NCBI GenBank assembly: GCA_001029295.1
Contig: LDXJ01000039.1
Location: 1-57,178 of the forward strand
DNA: 57,178 nucleotides
Direction of reading: 5' to 3'
DNA from: Peptococcaceae bacterium CEB3
Lineage (GTDB): Bacteria; Bacillota; Desulfitobacteriia; Desulfitobacteriales; Desulfitobacteriaceae
The notes under the pieces were generated by a model that was not told the DNA's origin, did no database searches, and saw only the letters and a list, made by a program, of their open reading frames with translations. Positions 26,026 to 34,245 of the stretch are shown here, piece after piece (position 1 is the stretch's first letter; each line of letters opens with the position of its first letter). Both the position numbers and the translations under genes were made by a program.

Positions 26026-27483
26026 ATGCCTGTCAAAAGCAATTATGTGGCCAATGCTACGCCCCTGTTCAGTATCCTGTCCCCCGGTCAGTGTGAAGAA
26101 ATCCTTTTTGCAGCCGAGGAGGTTCTCGAACGCACCGGTGTGACGGTGCATGACGAGGAAGCCCGTGATATCCTGAAAAAGGCCGGGTGTTGGCTGGACG
26201 GCATCCGGGTTCGCATTCCTTCGGCCGTGGTCGACCGGGCCCTTAATTCTGTGCCGAAAAGGGTTACCCTTTGCAATAGCCGCACCGGTTCTCGGGATGT
26301 GCTGTTGGAAGGAAACAACGCTTATTTTGGTACGGGGTCTGATACCCCTTTTACCATCGACCCATACACGGGCCAACGGAAGCGTTCAACCAAGCAGTCC
26401 GTCAGTTGGGCTTGCAAAGTGATTGATGCCTTGCCCAACCTGGACTTTGTCATGTCACTGGGGATCGTACAGGATGTTCCTCTGCTTATATCGGACCGCC
26501 ACCAATTTGAAGCCCAGGTACTCAACACAGGCAAACCTATTGTGACGACTGCCCATGACATCTATGGTTTTGCGGACATTATCGAGATGTGCGAGATCAT
26601 CGCCGGAGGAGAAGAAGAGTTGCGCCGCAATCCTTTTATGACACTCTACGCGGAGCCGATCTCTCCTCTGCAGCATGCCTGGGAGGCGGCATCAAAATTG
26701 GTGCTGGCTGCCCGGAAGGGGCTTCCGGTTGTCTACACCCCATGCGTTATGGCCGGTGGGACAGTTCCGGCGACGATGGCCGGGGTGCTCACCAATGGCC
26801 TGGCTGAGTCCCTCAGTGGCTTGGTGATTAACCAAGCGACCCGGGAAGGTTCCCCCTTTATTATGGGCGGTGTTTTTACCATTATGGACATGTCGAGTAC
26901 AATTTTCAGTTATGGCTCGCCGGAGTTTAATCTACTGATGTCCGCATTGGCGGATATGGCTCATTACCTGAAGCTCCCGATGTTTGGCACCGCCGGGTGC
27001 AGCGATGCCTGTGTCGTCGATGAACAGGCGGGTATTGAGGCAGCCCTGTCAATCGCTATGACAGCCTTGTCCGGACCAAATCTCAATCACGATGTGGGCT
27101 ACATTGAATACGGATCGACATCCTCCCTGGAGTATCTCACGATCAACAATGACGTGATCGGCATGGCCCGTCGTCTCGTGCGTGGAATTAAAGTCAATGA
27201 TGAGACATTGGCACTGGACCTCATTGACAAGGTGGGCCCGGGAGGGCATTTCTTAGCCGAGGATCACACGATGAAATACTTCAAGACGGAGACATACTAC
27301 CCGGAACTGATCAACCGGCAACGGTATGATGCCTGGAAAGAAGACGGGGCCAAGACCCTGTTCCAGCGTGCCAATGAAAAAGTCAAAGACATCATCGAAA
27401 ATTACCAGCCTGAGCCATTGCCTGCGGACGTTCAACAAAAAATCCGCGCGGTTGTCGAGAGGGCCGAACAGAAAGTCCGATAA
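26026..27483 (+). CDS. MttB family quaternary amine methyltransferase B (non-pyrrolysine)
   Basis: This 485-residue MttB-superfamily methyltransferase pairs with the corrinoid protein 28 bp upstream. EGNNAYFGTGSDTPFTIDP, LPNLDFVMSLG, PATMAG, FIMGGVFTIMDM, TAGCSDACVVDEQ and KVGPGGHFLAEDHT mark the barrel and C-terminus. There is no in-frame TAG. The ATG at 26026 follows AAGGAGGAGG. The pseudogene at 13742 is its closest relative in the window. Substrate unknown; a betaine other than glycine betaine is likely (inference). Confidence 0.9.
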   Translation: MPVKSNYVANATPLFSILSPGQCEEILFAAEEVLERTGVTVHDEEARDILKKAGCWLDGIRVRIPSAVVDRALNSVPKRVTLCNSRTGSRDVLLEGNNAYFGTGSDTPFTIDPYTGQRKRSTKQSVSWACKVIDALPNLDFVMSLGIVQDVPLLISDRHQFEAQVLNTGKPIVTTAHDIYGFADIIEMCEIIAGGEEELRRNPFMTLYAEPISPLQHAWEAASKLVLAARKGLPVVYTPCVMAGGTVPATMAGVLTNGLAESLSGLVINQATREGSPFIMGGVFTIMDMSSTIFSYGSPEFNLLMSALADMAHYLKLPMFGTAGCSDACVVDEQAGIEAALSIAMTALSGPNLNHDVGYIEYGSTSSLEYLTINNDVIGMARRLVRGIKVNDETLALDLIDKVGPGGHFLAEDHTMKYFKTETYYPELINRQRYDAWKEDGAKTLFQRANEKVKDIIENYQPEPLPADVQQKIRAVVERAEQKVR

Positions 27484-27520
27484 GCGCGACAGAGATGGGC
27501 GAGGAATGGAGTGAGGGGCG

Positions 27521-29485
27521 ATGCCCTTGGTGTTGGGAATTGACACAGGCGGCACGTTTACGGATGGGGTGCTGCTTGACGTCAGCACCAAAGAGGTTAA
27601 GAGAAAGGCCAAGGCATTCACGACACGTGAAGACTTGTCCATCGGCATCCGCAACTGTATTGACAATATTCGCGATTTGGATCCTCGCCAGGTTCATCTT
27701 GTGTCCCTTTCCACTACCCTGGCTACGAATGCCATTGTCGAAGGACGGGGTTGCCGGGTCGGGCTCATTCTCATCGGTCATGAGCCGACCGGTGAATTCC
27801 CGGCCCAAAGGACTTTTGTGGTTGCGGGTGGGCATGACATTAAAGGGATGCCGGTTGCGGAGCTTGACCTTGAAGCGGTTCATCAGGCTGTGGCGGAGAT
27901 GCGAGGGCAGGTCGACACTGTGGCTATTTCCGGTTATCTGAGCATTCGGAACCCTGAACATGAACGGAACGTTCGCCAAACGGTCCGGGAGCTATGGGAC
28001 GTGCCGGTCATTTGTGCGCACCAGCTCACAACCGCTTTGGGCTTTCATGAGCGGACGGTAACCGCCTGTTTGAATGCCAGGCTGTTACCGATTATTGCTG
28101 AGCTCCTGGCAGCCGTCAAAGAAGTCCTGGAAGAGAAAGGCATCCGGGTTCCTCTCATGGTCGTGAAAGGAGACGGGTCCCTAATGAGCGAGGAGATGAC
28201 ACGGGAAAAGCCCATTGAGACCTTATTGTCGGGGCCTGCGGCCAGTATTGTGGGGGCAACCTTTTTAACCGGGAGCGAATCCGCCTTAGCCTTGGATATG
28301 GGCGGTACGACGACAGATATCGCAATTCTGGAAAGGGGCCGCCCTCGCATGAACAGGGAAGGGGCTACGGTGGGCGGGTGGAAAACCAGGGCTGAGGCTG
28401 CGGAGATCAGCACGTTCGGCTTGGGGGGAGACAGTTATATGCAAGTGTCCCATGACCGGAAGCTGATTATTGGCCCCAAAAGGGTTTGGCCCCTGGCGGT
28501 CGCCGGGCAAAGGTTTCCCCATTTAGTTGAGGAGCTGACCCGTTCTGACCCGGATAGGAGTATCATCGACGCTCAACCGTCGGATTGTTGGATGTTGCTT
28601 AAGAAACCGGCTGGGAAAGATAGATGGAGTCACTCGGAGTGGCAAGTGGCAGAGGCTTTGGAGGACGGCGCCCACAATATTTTCACTTTGGCAGAGCGAC
28701 TGGGAAGAGATCCTAATTTGCTGCCCCTCAAAGGACTGGAACAGGCCCAAGTGTTGGGGAAGATTTCTTTCACTCCAACGGACCTGCTGCACGTTCGGGG
28801 GATTTTCACCGACTACAATGTGACGGCGGCTATGGAAGGCGCACGGATTCTGGCCCGCCGTCTGCGCCTGGATGTTAACCGATTTGCCGAAATGGCTTTG
28901 CAGGAAGTCGAAGCCGGCCTGTGTCTGAACATCTTGCAAAGTTTCGCTGATCGGGCGGGTCTGCAAGCCAAATTGGGAAGTGAACCGGGTGCCGCTTTCG
29001 TCTTGAGTTCTTTACTGGCCCGGGCGGACAGTCAAGGGTTCAACACGGAAATTCACTTGGGCTATCCGATTGTGGCCTTGGGCGCACCGGTCTCCGCCTA
29101 CCTCCCGCCTATCGGCAGGATTCTGCACACTCAGGTGTTGATTCCGCCCCATGCCGAGGTCGCCAATGCCGTTGGGGCTGCCTCGGGTCAGGTGGTGGAG
29201 ACAGTCCGCGCCCTTGTCAAGCCTAACAGCGGTGGGGGTTTTGTGGTGCATGCGCCCTGGGGACGGGAGGCTTTCTTAAACTTGTCCGAGGCCGAAAGTT
29301 ATGCCTTGGAAACGGCTCGGGCGGTCGCTTTGGAAAGTGCCGGGCGGGCAGGGGCCGTGAGCCCCGTGGTTATGGTTGAGAAACAGGAGGTGGTGAGTCA
29401 TACGGCCGGAGCGAGTGACGACGTCGTGTTTCTCGAAACGCGCATTGTGGCTGCGGCCGTCGGGCATCCTCATTGGGAGGAGTGA
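27521..29485 (+). CDS. Hydantoinase/oxoprolinase family ASKHA protein in a methyltransferase operon
   Basis: This 654-residue protein resembles the HyuA/OplA family. The N-terminal LGIDTGGTFTDGVLLD and a second phosphate site LALDMGGTTTDIAIL are ASKHA-type ATP-binding motifs, and STTLATNAIVEG and GDGSLM are family markers. Related enzymes hydrolyse hydantoins or 5-oxoproline with ATP. No HyuB partner gene follows, which argues against a hydantoinase complex. Instead it lies 38 bp after an MttB gene and before DUF1638 and an AcsE-like gene. It could open a cyclic substrate before demethylation, or act as an ATP-driven corrinoid-system factor like RACo's ASKHA domain (both inference). It has no Fe-S cysteines like RACo's. 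Confidence 0.78.
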   Translation: MPLVLGIDTGGTFTDGVLLDVSTKEVKRKAKAFTTREDLSIGIRNCIDNIRDLDPRQVHLVSLSTTLATNAIVEGRGCRVGLILIGHEPTGEFPAQRTFVVAGGHDIKGMPVAELDLEAVHQAVAEMRGQVDTVAISGYLSIRNPEHERNVRQTVRELWDVPVICAHQLTTALGFHERTVTACLNARLLPIIAELLAAVKEVLEEKGIRVPLMVVKGDGSLMSEEMTREKPIETLLSGPAASIVGATFLTGSESALALDMGGTTTDIAILERGRPRMNREGATVGGWKTRAEAAEISTFGLGGDSYMQVSHDRKLIIGPKRVWPLAVAGQRFPHLVEELTRSDPDRSIIDAQPSDCWMLLKKPAGKDRWSHSEWQVAEALEDGAHNIFTLAERLGRDPNLLPLKGLEQAQVLGKISFTPTDLLHVRGIFTDYNVTAAMEGARILARRLRLDVNRFAEMALQEVEAGLCLNILQSFADRAGLQAKLGSEPGAAFVLSSLLARADSQGFNTEIHLGYPIVALGAPVSAYLPPIGRILHTQVLIPPHAEVANAVGAASGQVVETVRALVKPNSGGGFVVHAPWGREAFLNLSEAESYALETARAVALESAGRAGAVSPVVMVEKQEVVSHTAGASDDVVFLETRIVAAAVGHPHWEE

Positions 29486-29564
29486 ATGTGAAAAGGAAGG
29501 TCTTCCTTTCGCGATACGACGTACTCGTAACCTGTTGGGAGGAATGAATGTGAAAGGAAAAGTC
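29473..29564 (+). repeat. Duplicated ribosome-site/start region before DUF1638
   Basis: TTGGGAGG-A/G-TGAATGTGAAA occurs at 29473-29503 and again at 29535-29564, 62 bp apart. The first copy overlaps the end of the preceding gene and opens a 19-codon frame that stops at the second copy; the second is the real start of the DUF1638 gene. It looks like a local duplication that left a short leader frame. Confidence 0.45.
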
Positions 29565-30197
29565 CTGGCTTGTCAGACGATGGCTGATGAAATTCAGAAG
29601 GTCCTCCCGCCCGGTCTCGACCTGGAACTCCTGCCTTATGCCTTGCATCGTGTGCCCCAGCGGCTGCAGTCCGAACTTCAGAAACGCATTGATGCCGACA
29701 CCGATCATGACACTTTGCTCTTTGGTTATGGCCTGTGCTCCTACGGCGTGGTCAATCTCCATTCCGAACGCCATACTCTAGTTATTCCACGGGTGCATGA
29801 CTGCATTAGTCTCCTCATGGGAGCGCGTGAAATTTACGATCGCGAGTTCGCAAAACATCCGGCCACGATTTATTTGAGTAAAGGCTGGATCGATCAAGGG
29901 GCCGAACCTTTGGCCGAGTTTAAGAGTTATGCCGAAGCATATGGAACCAAGGACGCGGAATGGATGATCGAGATGCAATACAGGCATTATCAACGGGTCG
30001 TTTTTATCGATACCGAGGTTGGCTGCCGGGAGAAGCTCGCCCTCTACACAAATAGCGTGGCCCAGTTTCTCGACGTCGCCTACGCTGAGCAACCTGGTTC
30101 CGTGAGGCTTTTGACCAAACTCTTCAGTGGGGACTGGGACCAGGAATTCGTGATTATTCCGCCCGGCAGAATGGTCATGCAACGAAGTTTTCTGTGA
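29550..30197 (+). CDS. DUF1638 family protein, second copy
   Basis: This 215-residue DUF1638 protein has unknown function. Cys8 (ACQ), Cys63 (YGLCSYGVV) and His83-Asp84-Cys85 (VHDCISLLMGA) match the positions of the same residues in the copy at 4577-5257, suggesting a conserved metal or cofactor site. GGGAGG lies 7 bases before the GTG at 29550, which I prefer over the ATG at 29544. It follows the ASKHA gene and precedes a pterin-dependent methyltransferase gene, so for the second time a DUF1638 gene sits inside a corrinoid methyl-transfer cluster. Confidence 0.85.
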   Translation: MKGKVLACQTMADEIQKVLPPGLDLELLPYALHRVPQRLQSELQKRIDADTDHDTLLFGYGLCSYGVVNLHSERHTLVIPRVHDCISLLMGAREIYDREFAKHPATIYLSKGWIDQGAEPLAEFKSYAEAYGTKDAEWMIEMQYRHYQRVVFIDTEVGCREKLALYTNSVAQFLDVAYAEQPGSVRLLTKLFSGDWDQEFVIIPPGRMVMQRSFL

Positions 30198-30268
30198 TAT
30201 CCTCCCGCTTCTGAGGAGAGTTGGACAGGATTTACGTACTTCCATTACAGCAGATATTCGGAACGATT

Positions 30269-30390
30269 TGACTTCCTCCCCGCGTTGAAACGCGAGGATT
30301 CCCAAGTTCCAGCACTCATGTAGAAGCTGAGTGCTGGACTGGCAGGCCGTACAAGTGGCCTCTATGCGGTCGCCGCTAGGCCGCCGCCTT
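30269..30390. mobile_element. Possible IS200/IS605-type terminal remnant
   Basis: GACTTCCTCCCCGCGTT followed by AACGCGAGGATTCCC resembles the hairpin end that often borders IS200/IS605 (TnpB-type) elements. A perfect stem CCAGCACTCA (30309-30318) / TGAGTGCTGG (30328-30337) follows directly. No transposase or TnpB frame is nearby. The family call is from memory of similar ends and is uncertain. A TATAAT at 30437-30442 lies just before the next gene. Confidence 0.35.
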
Positions 30391-30468
30391 TATCCCACGA
30401 TCGAAACCCGTTTCAGCCTTTGCAAAATTTAATTTGTATAATTCGTTGAATGAGGGGGCCAGTCGTAC

Positions 30469-31263
30469 ATGTTGATAATCGGCGAACTGATTAATACCAG
30501 CCGGAAAGCTATTAAGCCGGCTGTGGAGCAGCGAGACTCAGCCTTTATCCAGAACCTGGCACAAAAGCAGGTGGATGCGGGTGCGCATTACGTCGATGTG
30601 AACTGCGGTACTTTGGTGCATGACGAGGTCCAGACGATGGAATGGCTCGTGGATACGGTTCAGGAAGCGGTGTCCCGGCCCCTTTGTCTCGACACGCCCA
30701 GGGCAGAAGCGATGGAAGCGGGGTTGGCCAGGGCCAACGGCCAACCGATGGTAAACTCTATCACCGCTGAGAAGGAGCGCTACGTCAGAATTTTGCCCCT
30801 GGTTCTCAAATATAAGGCGAAAGTAGTGGCTTTGTGCATGGATGACAAAGGGGTGCCGGCTTCAGCGGAAGAGCGTATCGCCATTGTTCGCCGCCTGGTT
30901 ACAGATCTGACAGCGGATGGCGTCCCGGAGGATGATATCTATCTCGATCCCTTGATTACGCCCATCAGCACCGGGGACCATTATGGCCAAGCCGTTCTGG
31001 AGACCGTCCGTTTTATCCGCCGGGAATATCCACAGGTTCACGCCGTCTGTGGCTTGAGCAACATCTCCTACGGGTTGCCCCACCGCAAGATTTTGAACCA
31101 GGCGTTCATGATTCAGACCATGACGGCAGGTATGGATGCCTACATTCTTGATCCATTGGACAAATCGATGATGGGTTTCGTCTATGCCTCCCAAGCGCTC
31201 TTGGGCCAGGATGACTACTGTGTGCAGTATCTAAGTGCCCACAGGAGCGGACTTTTCGAGTAA
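30469..31263 (+). CDS. Methyltetrahydrofolate:corrinoid methyltransferase, AcsE/DHPS-like
   Basis: This 264-residue pterin-binding TIM barrel of the AcsE/MetH-domain type starts LIIGELINTSRK. DVNCGT, PLCLDTP, VNSITAE, LDPLITP and CGLSNISYGLP are pterin-binding loops. It exchanges methyl groups between methylcorrinoid proteins and tetrahydrofolate, probably draining methyl from the two MttB/corrinoid pairs upstream. It is unrelated to the MtrH-type MtgA at 9317. GAGGGGGC precedes the ATG. Confidence 0.9.
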   Translation: MLIIGELINTSRKAIKPAVEQRDSAFIQNLAQKQVDAGAHYVDVNCGTLVHDEVQTMEWLVDTVQEAVSRPLCLDTPRAEAMEAGLARANGQPMVNSITAEKERYVRILPLVLKYKAKVVALCMDDKGVPASAEERIAIVRRLVTDLTADGVPEDDIYLDPLITPISTGDHYGQAVLETVRFIRREYPQVHAVCGLSNISYGLPHRKILNQAFMIQTMTAGMDAYILDPLDKSMMGFVYASQALLGQDDYCVQYLSAHRSGLFE

Positions 31264-31497
31264 GATTCGTCCGGACGAAAGTTCGAAGATTCGGCGGGAG
31301 CGCAGCTTGTCCGGCTAGTTGGCCCTGGCAAAGGTTCTGCTTTTCGAATCCTGGCTCGGGCGTTGGTAGGTCAAAGTCTGCCTAGGGCTCGGTTCCGTTT
31401 TTCGCGCGACATGTCTGAGCCCGATTTTGAGCCTTGTTCGTTCGAAAAGGCAAAACGGCATTTCAGCATGGAAATCAGACCGTTGGGCGTAGATGTC

Positions 31498-31546
31498 TGT
31501 TCAGCCCGGGCAGCCGTGCTATAATCAGACTTGTAGATTGCATACA
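31498..31546 (+). promoter_or_regulatory. gbsR promoter with TGTA-N7-TACA dyad
   Basis: A perfect -10 TATAAT (31520-31525) follows TGTTCA with a 16-base spacer. Seven bases downstream of the -10 is the dyad TGTA (31532-31535)/TACA (31543-31546). The same arrangement occurs at 40758. GbsR of Bacillus represses by blocking polymerase just downstream of its promoters, so this is a candidate autoregulatory operator (inference). Confidence 0.55.
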
Positions 31547-31580
31547 GAAAAAACTGAATAGACAATACGGACGAAATAAG

Positions 31581-32165
31581 GTGAAGGATCTGGAAGATAC
31601 ACATGTCGCTAAGAATGGTCCGGAGACAGAAGATATTGAAGGAATGCGTGAACTTGTGATCGAGGCAATGTCGCAGTCCATGTCTCTCTACGGGTTTAAC
31701 GCTACAGTGGGGCGCCTCTGCGGGATACTGTTTTTTGCTAAGGAGCCTATGAGTTTGGACGATATGAGTCAGGCTATGGGCATGAGTAAAACAAGCGTTT
31801 GCACGACTATTAAAACCCTGGTAGGTGCCAAAGCGGCTAAACAGGTGTGGCTGCGCGGAAGCCGCAAAGACATGTATGTGGCGGAGAAGAACTTCTTTCA
31901 GTATTTCAGCGATTTCTTTTGCAAGAACTTGCGGACGGAGGTGTCCCTCAATTTTGCCGTTCTCGATAAGGTATTGCCGTTTTATGAAAAAACCTTGGCG
32001 GAGGGAAATCCCTCGTCGATGAGAGCGGAAGTGGAGGAGGATCTTAACAAATTATTGGAAGTCAAAAGATACTACACCTGGTTGGATTCTTTTGTCAAAC
32101 TATATTTGGAGGATCTAAAAATACTTCAGCTTCCTGATCTTGCCGAGTCCTCGGACGAACCATAA
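31581..32165 (+). CDS. gbsR: GbsR/MarR-like repressor of choline/betaine genes
   Basis: This 194-residue winged-helix regulator of the GbsR subgroup has the DNA-binding region around MSLDDMSQAMGMSKTSVCTTIKTL, then GSRKDMYVAEKNFFQYF and a helical C-terminus. Bacillus GbsR senses choline and represses choline oxidation and uptake. Here the downstream genes include a type III alcohol dehydrogenase, and further on an aldehyde dehydrogenase and an OpuC-like importer, the same functional set. The GTG at 31581 was chosen because upstream codons run through the promoter; the ribosome site (AATAAG) is weak, which suits a low-level repressor. Confidence 0.82.
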   Translation: MKDLEDTHVAKNGPETEDIEGMRELVIEAMSQSMSLYGFNATVGRLCGILFFAKEPMSLDDMSQAMGMSKTSVCTTIKTLVGAKAAKQVWLRGSRKDMYVAEKNFFQYFSDFFCKNLRTEVSLNFAVLDKVLPFYEKTLAEGNPSSMRAEVEEDLNKLLEVKRYYTWLDSFVKLYLEDLKILQLPDLAESSDEP

Positions 32166-32239
32166 CCACGCGCACGGATGAAGTTGTAGAAGTGGGAGTC
32201 TTAAGTTTGGATGAATGATGTAAAGGGGTGCTGAAAGGA

Positions 32240-33418
32240 ATGCGTTTGGAAAGAGCTTTTAAAGTCAAAACTTTCGAAATGCCGACCGCTATCAAACACG
32301 GTTTGGGTGCACTCGGACAACTGGCGGACGAACTGGCGCTGCTTGGAGTCAAGAAACCGCTGCTTGTCACAGACCAAGGAGTGGTTAAGGCAGGGTTACT
32401 TGGGAAGATGCTCAATGTTTTGGACAGCAATCATTGCCAGTACGCCGTTTTTGACCAGGTGAAATCGGATCCGCCTGTTGAGCTGGTGGGACAAGGAAGA
32501 GAAATCTATCGCAGCAACGGCTGTGACGGATTGATTGCCATGGGCGGAGGCAGCCCCATGGATACGGCCAAGGCTATCGGGGTGGAAGTGGCCCACGGAG
32601 GTAACATCTTGGACTACGAAGCGGCGGACGGGAAACTGCCGTTGATCAAGCGTATTCCGCCCTTGATCGCCATACCGACGACGGCGGGAACGGGCAGCGA
32701 AGTGAGCCTGTGGGCCGTCATTACGGATCCGAAGCGACAGTTTAAGTTTAACGTGGGTGGCCCGCTGATTGCGGCACATGTCGCTTTGATTGATCCCACG
32801 CTCCACGTATCACTACCGGCAAACGTGACGGCTGCGACAGGTATGGATGCCTTGTGTCATGCCATTGAATGCTACACTTCGCACTATGCCCAGTCCCCTA
32901 CCGATGCAGTGGCGTTGCTGGCCATTGATTACGCGGCCCGGTATTTGCGGCGGGCCTACGCCTACGGCAACGACTTGGAGGCGCGTTATGGTATGGCGAT
33001 GTCGGCTATGCTGGCAGGCATTTCTTACGGCAGTGAGAGCGCGGGCGCCGTTCACGCCATGGCCCAAACGCTGGGCGGCATCGTTTCCATTCCCCACGGG
33101 GTCGCTGTGGGCACTTTGTTGGCCCCGGTTATGGAATACAATTGGATGGGCTGGCCGGACAAATATAAGAGAATTGCCCAGATGATGGGGGTTGATACGA
33201 ACGGAATGGATGAGAGGGGGGCAGCTTTGTCCGCCGTGAAGGCTGTGGCCGATCTTGCCAAAGATGTCGGGATTCCTTCTTTGAGGGACTACGGGATCAC
33301 GGAGCAAGACATTCCCCGCTTGGCCAGGGAAGCCGCGCATGACCCTCAAACCGTAGAGAACACGCGGGATATTGATGAAGGGGGATACGAAGCCATTTAC
33401 CGTAAAGCGCTAATTTAG
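32240..33418 (+). CDS. Iron-containing (type III) alcohol dehydrogenase, GbsB-like
   Basis: This 392-residue NAD(P)-dependent dehydrogenase of the Fe-ADH family contains GGGSPMDTAKA (nucleotide binding) and IPTTAGTGSE. The metal-binding set is in DALCHAIECYTS and AVHAMAQTLGG, with a further histidine at IPHG. In Bacillus, GbsB of this family oxidises choline to betaine aldehyde, and the adjacent gbsR supports that role. Other alcohols remain possible. The ATG at 32240 is preferred; an upstream GTG at 32228 overlaps the AAAGGGG ribosome site. Confidence 0.85.
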   Translation: MRLERAFKVKTFEMPTAIKHGLGALGQLADELALLGVKKPLLVTDQGVVKAGLLGKMLNVLDSNHCQYAVFDQVKSDPPVELVGQGREIYRSNGCDGLIAMGGGSPMDTAKAIGVEVAHGGNILDYEAADGKLPLIKRIPPLIAIPTTAGTGSEVSLWAVITDPKRQFKFNVGGPLIAAHVALIDPTLHVSLPANVTAATGMDALCHAIECYTSHYAQSPTDAVALLAIDYAARYLRRAYAYGNDLEARYGMAMSAMLAGISYGSESAGAVHAMAQTLGGIVSIPHGVAVGTLLAPVMEYNWMGWPDKYKRIAQMMGVDTNGMDERGAALSAVKAVADLAKDVGIPSLRDYGITEQDIPRLAREAAHDPQTVENTRDIDEGGYEAIYRKALI

Positions 33419-33461
33419 CTTGACAGGTCGCAGGGCCGGAATACATGAAGGAGGGGTCCGA

Positions 33462-34220
33462 ATGAATCAGGAAGAGGGGATTAGGACCGACATCATGGAG
33501 GAGGCCGGGCGCATTTGGCGGGCTTCTGAAAACTCCGGTATATTGTTGCGATTTATTGGCGGACTGGCAGTGCGGCTGCATGCTCAGTCGTCGTTGCTGC
33601 CTGCGCTGGCGAGAAATTATAAAGACCTGGATTTTGTCACGCAAGCAGGGAACGTTCCCCGCCTGACCAATTTGCTCAAAGAACTGGGCTATGTGCCGGA
33701 CAAAGCCTTCAATGCCTTAAATATGGGAAGGAGGCAGCTGTTTTACGAAACAAAAAGCAATAGGCAGCTGGATCTGTTTGTGGACACCTTTGAGATGTGC
33801 CACACGATACCTCTGCATGATCGATTGAGTGTGGAAACAATGACGATCCCACTGGCGGAACTATTTTTGTCGAAGATTCAGATTATTCAGCTGAACGAAA
33901 AGGACGTACGGGATCTGTTTGCTTTGCTCCTGGATCATGAGATTGCCGCAGGGGATGAGGAGGTGATTAACAGAGATATTATCGCAGAGAGAACGGCCAA
34001 GGACTGGGGCTTCTTTCACACGATCGAGTTGAATTTGGCCAAACTGCGCATTTTGATTAAGGATTACGAGCTGGAGGAAAAGGACAGGGAGCGGATACTG
34101 CAGGCTGTCAAGACAATTCTCGAGGTCATGAACAGCAGTAAAAAGGGTCTTAATTGGCAGATGCGAAGTAAGATTGGCGAAAAACTGGTATGGTATAAGC
34201 TCCCGGAAGAGGTGGGTTAA
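33462..34220 (+). CDS. Nucleotidyltransferase-fold protein of unknown function
   Basis: This 252-residue soluble protein has FIGGLAVRLH near residue 30, then KDLDFVT near 55 and QLDLFVD near 103. That matches the G-G...D-x-D...D pattern of the minimal nucleotidyltransferase fold (as in AbiEii-like and other small NTases), so all three acidic positions seem present. The C-terminal half is helical. AAGGAGGGG precedes the ATG at 33462. It lies between the Fe-ADH and APC permease genes in a tight plus-strand run. I do not know a role for such a protein in betaine metabolism; it could modify a protein or cofactor, or be a toxin-like passenger. Confidence 0.6.
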   Translation: MNQEEGIRTDIMEEAGRIWRASENSGILLRFIGGLAVRLHAQSSLLPALARNYKDLDFVTQAGNVPRLTNLLKELGYVPDKAFNALNMGRRQLFYETKSNRQLDLFVDTFEMCHTIPLHDRLSVETMTIPLAELFLSKIQIIQLNEKDVRDLFALLLDHEIAAGDEEVINRDIIAERTAKDWGFFHTIELNLAKLRILIKDYELEEKDRERILQAVKTILEVMNSSKKGLNWQMRSKIGEKLVWYKLPEEVG

Positions 34221-34245
34221 TCAGATATTAGGGAGGGTTTGACCA

